A program made the translations under genes and the position numbers. The notes beneath the pieces were generated by a model. It was not told where the DNA came from and did no database searches. It saw only the letters and a list, made by a program, of their open reading frames with translations. This document shows, piece by piece, positions 16,410 to 24,704 of a DNA stretch of 64,000 nt; positions within the stretch are counted from its first letter, which is position 1, and the number at the start of each line of letters is the position of its first letter. The DNA comes from Streptomyces sp. NBC_00513 (GTDB taxonomy: Bacteria > Actinomycetota > Actinomycetes > Streptomycetales > Streptomycetaceae). The stretch covers positions 8,246,001-8,310,000 of the forward strand of contig NZ_CP107845.1 of assembly GCF_041431415.1 (NCBI RefSeq), read 5' to 3'.

Positions 16410-16742
16410 GTGGAACAACAAGTACTGGTCCTGCCGGACGAGGGTGACGGCGTGCGGGTGATCGCGTGCGTCGGTGAGTTCGATCAGGACACCCTGGGAT
16501 CCTTCCGGCAGGCTGGGAACCCGGCTGTGGCCGACCCGGCCGTCCGGCGGATTGTCCTGGACGTCAGCCGGCTCACCTTCGCCGACTCCTCGATGCTCAA
16601 CGAGATGCTGCGCCTGCTGCGTTCCGGCCGCCTGGTCCTGGCTGGCCCGCTTCCGCCCGGCCTGCGGCGAGTCCTCGAACTCACCCAGGCCGGACCGCTG
16701 TTCCCTGTCGCCGACAGCGTGGAAGTGGCCCGCACCCTGTAG
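16410..16742 (+). CDS. STAS-domain anti-sigma factor antagonist
   Basis: 110 residues from ATG 16410. The segment VRRIVLDVSRLTFADSSMLNEML contains the STAS core with the Ser of the DSS motif that an anti-sigma kinase would phosphorylate. It is divergent from the broken kinase gene at 15924-16207, which was plausibly its partner. Expected role: release of a sigma factor when unphosphorylated. Confidence 0.85.
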   Translation: MEQQVLVLPDEGDGVRVIACVGEFDQDTLGSFRQAGNPAVADPAVRRIVLDVSRLTFADSSMLNEMLRLLRSGRLVLAGPLPPGLRRVLELTQAGPLFPVADSVEVARTL

Positions 16743-16830
16743 GGCGACACGACCATCAGGTCGAACGGGCCATCGACTGCCCACGGGGCGCTCCCGGCAC
16801 ACGATCGGCATGTGGGACGTCGCGTGCGGG

Positions 16831-17181
16831 TCAGGCGGCCGGTGGGGGGTCGAGGGTGAAGAGGGTGAGGGCGCCGGCGCGGTGCAGAAGCCGTACGAGT
16901 TGGGGGTTGGGTGCCCGCAGTCGCAGGGTGCGGCCGTGGGAGAGGGCGGCGAGTTGGGCGTGCAGGAGGATGTTCAGGCCTGTGGAGTCACAAAACATGA
17001 GCTCGCTGACGTCGACCGTGATCTCCGCGGGGTTGTCGGGGTCGGTGATCGCACGCCGCAGGGCCGCGTCGAGTTCGGCGGCGCGCCCGGTGTCCAGGTC
17101 CAGTTCGCCGCGGACGCGGACCAGGTCCGGCCGGGCATCCCTGGGTTCGGGGCGCTGTGATGGTTGGTCGTGGTCGGTCAT
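16831..17181 (-). CDS. STAS-domain anti-sigma factor antagonist
   Basis: 116 residues from ATG 17181. The domain runs from LVRVRGELDLDTG through EITVDVSELMFCDSTGLNIL, with the phosphorylatable Ser in CDST. It is convergent with the STAS gene at 16410 and lies in the same direction as the intact kinase at 17783-18172, 600 bases downstream of it. The pair could form one partner-switching module. Confidence 0.87.
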   Translation of the reverse strand: MTDHDQPSQRPEPRDARPDLVRVRGELDLDTGRAAELDAALRRAITDPDNPAEITVDVSELMFCDSTGLNILLHAQLAALSHGRTLRLRAPNPQLVRLLHRAGALTLFTLDPPPAA

Positions 17182-17782
17182 GGTTCCCCCGTGGCTGCTG
17201 CGTTCCTGCGCCGACGGTATCGGTCTCGGAGGTGTCCGAACCCGCCACCGGGTCAACCCGGGGTGCCCCCGCCTTGGCGCTGTGGGCCACGGCGAACGCC
17301 GGTGAATAGACGTGCCCGCGAGCATCTGGTGCGGCGGGCAGGGGGTGGTGCTGGTGAACGGCGCCCGGTTCGGGTTCATTGCCGTGTCGGGGACGGCGGA
17401 TACGTGGTGGCTGCTGCGGATCACCGGCACGTCCCGCCTACCGGGTCCGCCTCCTCGCCGCCCGGGAAGCCGGCGGCGTCGAGGACGAGGCGGATCCCAC
17501 AGGGGTGAGGGGCCGGGGCCTCTTCCGTCCGGGTGGATGCGACTCCCTCCTCCAGCGCGGCAGCAGGCGGTCTCAACGCGATGTCGGTGGGATAGTGGCC
17601 GCTGGAGGCGCACTCCAGGGCGGCTCCCAGCTCCGTGGGGCTGTCGGCTGCTGCGCGGGTCGGTACCTGTCGCACGTTGCCGGCCACCAACCCGGACGTC
17701 AGCCCCACTCCCACGCCCGACTTCGGGGCGTCCGTGGAGAACGGCGGACCCTCGTCTTTCTCCAGCGGTCTCCGGCGGGCGG
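17182..17782. other. No supported gene between STAS and kinase genes
   Basis: Frames here are long only because of high GC content. They are antisense to each other, Arg- and Pro-rich and lack recognisable motifs. A faint coding look around 17310-17510 could be a decayed gene, but I cannot assign it. Confidence 0.4.
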
Positions 17783-18172
17783 CTATCGGGCGAGGAGGGC
17801 GCTGACGGTTTTGCCGCCGGACGGCCGGCAGGTGACGGTGGTGGCCTGAGCGGGGCGGTTGACCATGGGCCAGCCGAATCCTCCGGTCCCGCCATTCAGG
17901 TCCGGGGTGCGCATGCGCGGCGCCTGCGGACTGCTGTCGTGTACGGCCACCTCGATGCCGTCGGGATACGCGGTCAGGCTCATGGTGGCGGTGCCGCCGC
18001 CGTGACGCAGCGCGTTGGTGACGAGCTCCGACACGACCAGGACCACGGTCTCGGCGACCTCGGCCGCGATGACCGGCAGGAGGTCTTCGAGGAAGCGGCG
18101 GGCGCTCTCGCGGGCGCCGGCGATGGATGTCACGGGACGAGCGGGGGCGACGGTGACGCTCATCGTGTCCAT
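17783..18172 (-). CDS. Anti-sigma-type serine kinase (RsbW-like ATPase)
   Basis: 129 residues from ATG 18172 with a second Met at codon 4. The N-box ELVTNALRHGGGTATMSL, the DGIEVAVHDSSP segment (G1-like) and GGFGWPMVN (G2-like) are diagnostic of the GHKL ATPase fold of small Streptomyces anti-sigma kinases. Its expected partner is a STAS protein such as that at 16831. Intact. Confidence 0.87.
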   Translation of the reverse strand: MDTMSVTVAPARPVTSIAGARESARRFLEDLLPVIAAEVAETVVLVVSELVTNALRHGGGTATMSLTAYPDGIEVAVHDSSPQAPRMRTPDLNGGTGGFGWPMVNRPAQATTVTCRPSGGKTVSALLAR

Positions 18173-18426
18173 CAGCTCACCTCATCCCTGATCGTCGCCG
18201 CTCTGTCCTGTTCGTGCGGTTCTTGTGCCCCGGCCTGCGTGGGTTACCCCGGCGATGACCGACTTGCCTGCCCGGCCGTCGCGACGATCGTCCGAGGTGG
18301 GTTACCTCGCTGCCGAGCGCCCGGAAATCTATGCCAGCTGGATTAGACATTGGCCGATGGTGTGGTTATGGTTTCTCTCGTAACCCAGAAGGACCGCAGG
18401 GCCTGGCAGAGACGAACTGGCAGGCA

Positions 18427-18780
18427 GCAGTACCCGTAAGTGCAGTGCGCAGGGCGGTGCGGTGGTGGAGTTTCGAAGCCAAGCTTGTTGCAGGTCGGCG
18501 ACGGGACTGACGACCGGACCGGGTGGCCCGCGGTGATCAGGGGCCACCACAAGCAGTACCGCAGTAGCAGCACCCAGCAGTACACGCAGTTCGCAGTATC
18601 AGCAGTGAAGTGAGTGGTACCTCGGTAAGGGTGTCGATGGTGGACGCTCGCGCCGGGAGGTTCGGCGGTGGGGTTCTAAGCCAGAGCAGATGCAGGACGG
18701 GCAACGGGGCTGGCTGCCGAAGACGTGGCGCTTGGACAGGCCACGAGCAGTACACGCAGTACGCAGTTTCAGCAGTATGT
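18427..18780 (+). repeat. Three degenerate repeats with a GCAGTACACGCAGT core
   Basis: A 30-base core reading GCAGTACACGCAGT then CGCAGT and TCAGCAGT occurs at 18577-18606 and 18747-18776, 170 bases apart, with a weaker copy at 18427. Preceding DNA also matches (AAGCC, GCAGG and ACGGG words at matching offsets). This explains part of the 890-base gap between 18173 and 19065, which otherwise holds no supported gene. Confidence 0.6.
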
Positions 18781-19009
18781 AGTTCCTATTTGGTATGTAG
18801 TTGATCCCGAGGGATGAACGGAGGAATTGGCGCCATCAGGATCGCCCGGGCGCAGTGACAGGGTCCGGGTACCGCAGGACATCGTTTGTGAGGTGGTCTC
18901 CGGTCAAGCAACCGCGATCCCCGTACACCCGACGTTATTGAGGTCGGGTCGGCGGAAACAAGTAGGCCGGTGCAGTATCAGGGCCGGTAGATGGTGTAGC
19001 AGTTCCTTC

Positions 19010-19040
19010 GGGGCCCCGGTGCCATAGGCACCGGGGCCCC
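19010..19040 (+). terminator. Strong hairpin before the MerR gene
   Basis: GGGGCCCCGGTGCC at 19010-19023 pairs perfectly with GGCACCGGGGCCCC at 19027-19040 around a three-base loop. No T-run follows. It lies 25 bases before ATG 19066 and could end upstream transcription or sit in the MerR leader. Confidence 0.6.
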
Positions 19041-19065
19041 TCCACGCGTTTCACAGAGAGGTGTA

Positions 19066-19416
19066 ATGACGGCAGAAACCCCGACCGGTCCGTTGGGCGG
19101 TCACCTGGACGACGACGACTATCCCGCCTACACGATGGGCCGGGCCGCCGCCATGCTCGGCACCACCCAGGGCTTCCTCCGCGCCATCGGGGACGCCCGC
19201 CTGATCACCCCGCTGCGCTCGGAGGGCGGGCACCGCCGCTACTCCCGGTACCAGTTGCGGATCGCGGCCCGCGCCCGGGAACTCGTCGACCAGGGCACGC
19301 CGATCGAGTCGGCTTGCCGCATCGTCATCCTCGAGGACCAGCTCGAAGAAGCGCAACGCCTCAACGCCGAATACCGGAACGCCGCCGGTTCGGCGAACCC
19401 GCCCGCCGCGACCTGA
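19066..19416 (+). CDS. MerR-family helix-turn-helix protein
   Basis: 116 residues from ATG 19066 with GAGAGG upstream. Residues about 20-70 (YTMGRAAAMLGTTQGFLRAIGDARLITPLRSEGGHRRYSRYQLRIAARARELVDQ, shown in the sequence as a MerR winged helix) are followed by a short coiled coil (LEDQLEEAQRLNAEY). There is no long effector domain. In Streptomyces such proteins are commonly encoded just upstream of a cold-shock gene, as here, 250 bases before one. Confidence 0.85.
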   Translation: MTAETPTGPLGGHLDDDDYPAYTMGRAAAMLGTTQGFLRAIGDARLITPLRSEGGHRRYSRYQLRIAARARELVDQGTPIESACRIVILEDQLEEAQRLNAEYRNAAGSANPPAAT

Positions 19417-19426
19417 TTCGGTACGC

Positions 19427-19457
19427 GCCCGCCGGCACGTGCGGTTCCCCGGCGGGC
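19427..19457 (+). terminator. Hairpin after the MerR gene
   Basis: GCCCGCCGG at 19427-19435 pairs with CCGGCGGGC at 19449-19457, eleven bases past the MerR stop. GC-rich stems without a T-run are usual terminators in Streptomyces. Confidence 0.55.
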
Positions 19458-19665
19458 TCTCCGTGGGGTGTGGCGTATGAGTCGTTTCGCGTGGTGACGG
19501 AGGGTGCCGGCGTGTAGCGTCGGGCTCAAGCTGTCGTGGTTCGGAAGTTCCCTTTGCCCACGCCTTCGGTGTGGGTGTTTTGCTGTGCTGTGCCGCAGGA
19601 ACCAGGACGATCACCTCCGTCTTCCGCACCGAGCGGGAGACGTCAATCGACTGGAAGGCATGGAT

Positions 19666-19869
19666 ATGGCTACGGGAACTGTGAAGTGGTTCAACGCGGA
19701 GAAGGGCTTCGGTTTCATCGCCCAGGACGGCGGCGGCCCGGACGTGTTCGCCCACTACTCGGCGATCAACTCCTCGGGCTTTCGTGAGCTCCAGGAGGGC
19801 CAGGTCGTGATGTTCGACGTCACCCAGGGCCAGAAGGGCCCCCAGGCCGAGAACATCAACCCGGCCTGA
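19666..19869 (+). CDS. cspA-like: Cold-shock protein
   Basis: 67 residues from ATG 19666, normal family length. It has the full domain: [15 protein letters not shown] (RNP1) and DVFAHYSAI (RNP2; Tyr replaces the more usual Phe after His), then [10 protein letters not shown]. It binds single-stranded RNA or DNA as a chaperone. The 200-base upstream leader fits the long structured 5' UTR typical of cold-shock mRNAs. Intact, in contrast to the defective copy at 11249. Confidence 0.95.
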   Translation: MATGTVKWFNAEKGFGFIAQDGGGPDVFAHYSAINSSGFRELQEGQVVMFDVTQGQKGPQAENINPA

Positions 19870-19987
19870 CCTTCCCCTACCGGCCCGCGGGCACCGACGG
19901 CACTGCCCTTTCTGGGCGGCCTTTGGGGCTCGCCGAGCCGAACAGCGGAAGCCTGTCCGACGCCCCGGCGGGAGTGGACACGCAGGT

Positions 19988-20020
19988 GATGAGGGCCGCG
20001 CCCCAGGCGCGGCCCTCATC
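19988..20020 (+). terminator. 15-bp perfect hairpin downstream of the cold-shock gene
   Basis: GATGAGGGCCGCGCC at 19988-20002 pairs with GGCGCGGCCCTCATC at 20006-20020 around a three-base loop, 120 bases after the cold-shock stop. Likely a transcription terminator. Confidence 0.7.
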
Positions 20021-20329
20021 CGTGTCGAATGCGGTCACCGCGCCGATCAGACGCTTTTCGTAGGGCGCCGTGTCGTGCCGCCCATCAGCAGTGGCCATGT
20101 GCGGGCGTTCTGGCAGCAGTCGTCATCTCGCGCGCGGCCCTGGATCGTGCGGCTGCCTGGGAATGAGGCAAGACGATGCGGGCCGATACGGGCCGCTGTG
20201 CGGGTCGCCGAGGCCGTGTACCTGGCGGTTCGCGGATGTCCCCCGGCTCGGTGAGGCTCTTCCGGGCCCGGACCTTGGCCGATGTCCAGCACGACGGCAT
20301 GGCACGTGATCAGCAGGTCCTTTCCCGCT

Positions 20330-20465
20330 CGGCGGTGACCTGTCGCAGGTCGAGCCCGGACGCCGTCCACGAGGTCAGAGCAGGCCAGGCGATGCGCAGG
20401 TCGTGGCGGATGCGCCGGAAGGCGGCCGGAGCGTGCCGGAAGCAGCCGCGGCCGCGCAGCACCCG
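20330..20465 (-). pseudogene. Possible remnant of a tyrosine-recombinase-type gene
   Basis: A short minus-strand stretch reads FRRIRHDLRIAWPALTSW followed by DLRQVTAE, resembling the SAM-like N-terminal domain region of actinobacterial site-specific integrases. It breaks off on both sides with no catalytic Arg-His-Tyr residues. The rest of 20021-20821 has no supported gene. The identification is tentative. Confidence 0.3.
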
Positions 20466-20821
20466 CACCCAGCGTGAAGTGGCCCGCAGACAAGGGCGCG
20501 GGCACGGTCACATATGGTCCGGGTCCGCGCCTTCATCTCCCCGCTTCGTTCAGTCGACAGGGCCGCGCGGTACGGCGTGTCGGGGCTGTTGCCCACCAGC
20601 GTGGACAACAACTCGACCATCGTCGCGTTCACCGTGCGGTGCGCACAGGCCGTTGGGGTCCTCCCGCGCAAGGAGACATCGCCGGCCAAACTTGTAGTCC
20701 TTATCAGTCGGGCCGCCCGCCTCACGGCGGGAGGCCGCCTTCGGCTTGCTAAGGCTTGACCATGACACCTCGGCAGGCAAGGAGTGCCACCGGTGTGCGT
20801 CTCCAACAGGAAGCGGGAACC

Positions 20822-21244
20822 ATGAAGAGTTCCAGTGTGCTCCGGACACTCGCCGTGACAGGCGTGTTGGTCGCTGCGACGGTCGGCGGGACGGGTTCGT
20901 CCTCGGCCACCGCGAACGGCGACATCATCTTCAGCGGATCGGCGCCAGGCACCTATAGCGAGTTCGTCGGATGCAAGGGCTGGGTCGATATGGGCCACGA
21001 AGTGGGCAGTGGTACCGCATATGCGAGAGGATCGTTCGTACTCGGTACGAGCACTCGCGGCACGGTGTGCAAAGGCTGGCTGGAACGCCGCACAAGCCCG
21101 AGCAATGCCTTCGAACAAGTTTCTGCCACCCACACGGCCAGCGACGTCACCGGCTGGTTCTACGATGGAGGCGGCTACCAGGCCCGCGTGTGTGTAGGCG
21201 ATAAGCTCTACGCCAACTCGTACAGCTGTATCGGCTTTTGGTAG
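20822..21244 (+). CDS. Small secreted Cys-containing protein
   Basis: 140 residues from ATG 20822 with AGGAAG-type spacing upstream. A signal peptide (MKSSSVLRTLAVTGVLVAATVGG) precedes a compact domain with four Cys (GCKGW, TVCKGW, ARVCVGD, YSCIGFW) likely forming two disulfides, and aromatic residues near the C-terminus. Stand-alone gene. No family recognised; an extracellular effector or inhibitor is possible. Confidence 0.65.
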   Translation: MKSSSVLRTLAVTGVLVAATVGGTGSSSATANGDIIFSGSAPGTYSEFVGCKGWVDMGHEVGSGTAYARGSFVLGTSTRGTVCKGWLERRTSPSNAFEQVSATHTASDVTGWFYDGGGYQARVCVGDKLYANSYSCIGFW

Positions 21245-21471
21245 CAGCACACGGCGTGCGGATGACCGAAGCCCGCGTCGTGGGTCAGCTCCATCGGCAT
21301 GCGGACGCGGAGCCCGGTCAATACGCAGTTCCCCGATGCACTCCTGGAGTGCATCGGGCAGGACCCGTGTCATGGGCAGGACCGGCGGGTGCTGAGCTTG
21401 CCGGTCGCCGATGGGGTAGACGGTCAGCCAGGCCGGCTGCCGTACACGCGCAGCAGGCTCATTGAGCTTCT

Positions 21472-22224
21472 TCAGCGTTGCCTCTCCAGGGTGAGGATGG
21501 CCTTGGCGATTGACGTGAGCTTGTTGGGGCTGACGCGGGCTCTGCGGAAGATCCGCCAGGCTTTGAGCCGTGCGAAGGCCCGTTCGACGGGTGAGCGGAG
21601 TCGGGCGTGTGCACGGTTGACGGCCTTCTCTTTGACGGTGAGCTCACGGTCTCGGCGCTTCTTGACGGGTGTGGCGAAGGTTCCGCCTGTACCCTGGTAC
21701 GCCTTGTCCGCGAGGGCGGGGATCTTCAGCCGCTCACAGATGGTGACGATGTCGTGGGTGCGGGCTGCGGTGATGTCCGCGGTCCGTCCGGGCAGGGCTG
21801 GCGACTACCAGACGAGTTCGCCGACCGGATTGGTGACCGCCTGGATGTTCATGCCGTGCTTGCGGTGCTTGCCGGAGTAGTCGTCCTGGCTGTTGCCGAC
21901 GCGGTCGCACTCGGTGAGCGTGCCGTCCACGAGCACGTACTCCGGACGTGCCTGCCGCAGCGCGCGGGTGAGCGAGGGAGCACGGGGGGCCAGGTGTGTG
22001 ATCACGCTGTGTACATAGGCGTGGGCGGTGCTCTCGCTAATCCGGAACCCGGCCGCGATATGGGCCAGGGTGTCGTGCTTGCGCAGATATACGAGTGTGA
22101 TCAAGGCCCGCTGAGAGGCCGGCAGCTTGCACCGGCGGTCACCCTCCCGGGTGACGATCAGCACCGTCAGCCACTCCACCAGGGCATGCGGAAGGTCCAA
22201 TGCGGCAGGATAGGTAACCAACAA
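21472..22224 (-). pseudogene. IS5-type transposase with an in-frame stop
   Basis: From ATG 22224 the frame encodes a DDE transposase of the DDE_Tnp_4 type ([27 protein letters not shown], then [18 protein letters not shown]), but a TAG at 21805-21807 interrupts it. The same frame continues after the stop with the rest of the domain (ALADKAYQG, RSPVERAFARLK) to TGA 21472. One nonsense change disables an otherwise complete enzyme. Upstream, CAAGGCTCCC and GGGAGCCTTG near 22223-22287 form an inverted repeat at the element's end. Confidence 0.8.
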
Positions 22225-22334
22225 GGCTCCCTGGCTAACGAGTTGAGACGTGAGACATCTCGCTCAACCGTCCGGGAGCCTTGCCCGTTACGCGCCCTCG
22301 CCCGTCACCCGATCAGGAGCCAACTCGAAGAAGC

Positions 22335-22706
22335 TCACTGAGCCCAGCGCGGATGACAAGCCCATCAGCTCGCCCTCGCCCTCGCCAGCGTGGCGGCAGG
22401 CCGATCGCGATGCGGTCCGAGCGGCCGTGGGCCTGCCCCCGGAACCCAAGGGCAGCCAGAGGCAGGCCTTCCTCGACGGTCTCAACGCGATCGACAAGGA
22501 CATCGTTCACGCCAAGGGTGACAAGGCCATCAGCTGCGGGCATCGACACCTGCGGCATGATCAAGGACCACCCGAAGGACTCGGTCAAGCAGACGGAGCA
22601 GACCAACAAGCGCTGGACCAGCCCGACCCATCCCGACGGCCACGGCCTGACCAAGGCCGCACGAATCCTGGCTGTCACCCACATGATTATCTGCCCCAGC
22701 TACTGA
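22335..22706 (+). pseudogene. Truncated, frameshifted secreted or lipoprotein gene
   Basis: In one frame the sequence reads LPPEPKGSQRQAFLDGLNAIDKDIVHAKGDKAIS. After an apparent extra base near 22540 it continues in another as GIDTCGMIKDHPKD and LTKAARILAVTHMIICPSY to a stop. This resembles the C-terminal domain of small Streptomyces lipoproteins of the DUF732-like kind. The signal peptide is missing, the left side being adjacent to transposon DNA. Confidence 0.6.
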
Positions 22707-22843
22707 CGGGGTGCATGGACGAGGAGTCGTGCGGCACTACGCTTGCCGCCGCGACGGAACGGGGCGGGCCGCTGGTTCGGCGGCTCGTGGGCAAGGCCGG
22801 TTTCAGACCCCGCCGGAACCGACCGTGCCCGTGATCCGCAGGG

Positions 22844-24268
22844 GTGCCGTGCCCGCGCCGACTGCGGCGCCGGTGGAGCGCCCGCCGGGCCTGGGCCCGA
22901 TCGCGGCCTGGTCGACGGAGGTGCCTCTGCGCCGGGGTGCCTCACGAGCTGATCCGCTGGACCTCCCGGCGCAGCGACCAGATCGCCGCCTGCCTGGAAG
23001 AGCTGGAGCACGAGTACGTCACCGCCGTCGACGACGAAGGCGAGCTGAAGTTCCTGCCCGTGGTCTCCGAGCGGGCCCGCGCCAAGCTGAACCGGATCGC
23101 CGCCCGCAAGACCCGACCGCCCAAGCAGAAGACCCGGCCGCTCGCACAGCTGCGCGTCTGGTGGAAGACGAGCGCGATTCTGACCTCCGGGGTGGCTGTC
23201 GACGTCATCAACTCTCTCCTCGAGTACGCCCGCGCCGCGGCTGCCGCGATCCGGGCCCGGGTCGCGGCCGTGGTTGATGTTGCGCTGGCGGCCGTCGACG
23301 TCACCGCGACGGTGTTCGTGATGAACGACGGCGGACGCTTCCACCGCCGGCACCTGCTCGCCGAAGCGCGCCGCCACCTCGCCCTCGTCCTGCGCGGCCG
23401 CCGCCGCGAACCCGGCCTGGACGAGATGATCGTGGCCACCGCCATCTCCACGTACTGCCTGGACATCAGCGAGCCGAAGACCGTGATCGGCCTGCTGTCG
23501 GACTACCGCCTCTACACCGCCCGGTGGTCCCTGTCCGACCTCCCCGACCGCCGCCACACACCCACCCCCGTGCCCGACCCGGACCGGCAGCCCCCGGCCG
23601 ATTCCGGCGATTCGGCTGCGCCCCGGGCATGGGGCCAGGACGCGGGGGAGTGGGAGATCCCCCGTATCCCGCTGCAGTACGAGCGCGCTGTCCTCGCCGG
23701 TGCGGTGGTGCGGGACAAGCTGCGGACCACCGCCACTGTCACCGCCGTGCGGGGCCGGGCGTTCGACGTCCTCGCGCACCAGCAGGCGGCGATGCCCGAG
23801 CAGCTGCTCGCGGCCGCGGCTGCCGACCCCGACGACGAGGACCAGGACGAGGACCAGGAGCCGGAGGTCGGACGCGGCGGGGCGATCGACATGACGGCGT
23901 TACGGGCCCTCCGGGAGTCCCGCACCGACGTCGAAGCCCTCGACCTCACTGCCGAGCGGCTGCGCCACCTCCAGGACGCGTTCACCAAGGCGGCCGGCGA
24001 CTCCCGCACCCGCGCGACCCGCTACGCCCAACAGGACGACGCCGCCGCGGTGCGTCCGGTGCGTCGGGACGATCAGCAGGCGCACCGCCCGCCAGAGCCC
24101 GGACCACTGCCTGGACGCCTCGGGGCCGAGCAGCGAAGGACGGCCGCCGTCTCCAACGGAAGCGGCGGCCGGCGGGCGGCACCAGCCCTGACCCAGAGTC
24201 GCGCTGACGTTGATCGCCGGGCCGGGCCCGGCGGGATCAGGCGAAGGCCAGGCGATTCAGCTCGGTGA
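22844..24268 (+). pseudogene. 3' part of a MobF-like conjugative relaxase, copy 1
   Basis: The frame has no proper start: it carries the C-terminal ~440 residues of a Streptomyces relaxase, including HELIRWTSRRSDQI, SERARAKLNRIAARKTRPPK, LRVWWKTSAIL and RRHLLAEARRHL. These are the region after the helicase part of actinobacterial MobF relaxases. The catalytic Tyr/His relaxase domain and the helicase motors are absent. A related but divergent copy of the last ~225 residues lies at 34925. This is a relic of a transfer module. Confidence 0.7.
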
Positions 24269-24666
24269 TGGTCTGGCTGCGGCCGTCGGAGGGCTCCTGC
24301 CGCGCGATCGAGGCGCACCGCCCAGCCGCACCGTCGTCCCGGGTGGATCCGGGTATCGCATACGCGGTGGAGCGGCAGAACGCCGTGATGCGTGAGCTCA
24401 GCCAGCGGTCGTTCCCCAATCAGAAGAAGCTCGCCGACGAGCAGCCGACGCCGATAGACAGCGCCATCCTCACGCGGCGCCGCGAATTCGCTGCCACCGA
24501 GACTGCTGCCCTGCACCGGGCGCGAGCCGAACGTTCAGGGCCCGGGCCGCGGTAACCCTTCCGCAGGGCGCTCCGCTCCGGTGCACGGCGTGACTGGCGG
24601 CGAGGACGCGTCGTGCATCAGCGTTGGCCGCCGCAGGATCACACCGGCCTGGCGCGCACCGGCGGC
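24269..24666. other. Spacer with a possible gene fragment
   Basis: A plus-strand frame from 24265 to 24555 ends with a plausible-looking stretch (AVERQNAVMRELSQRSFPNQ) that might be the tail of another decayed plasmid gene. There is no start signal or family match, so it is not called. Confidence 0.3.
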
Positions 24667-24696
24667 GGGGCGGGTCTTGAGCGGGTGGCCCGCCCC
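24667..24696 (-). terminator. Hairpin downstream of the serine protease gene
   Basis: GGGGCGGG at 24667-24674 pairs with CCCGCCCC at 24689-24696, just past the protease stop codon on the minus strand. Confidence 0.6.
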
Positions 24697-24704
24697 ACCT
24701 GTTG

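Noticed and set aside
17312..18346. A 344-codon plus-strand frame
   Set aside because: It runs antisense through the intact kinase gene at 17783-18172 and has no motif.
20375..21373. A 332-codon minus-strand frame
   Set aside because: It is antisense to the secreted Cys-rich protein at 20822, which has a signal peptide and sensible start; only a short stretch near 20330-20465 in another frame looks like a relic.
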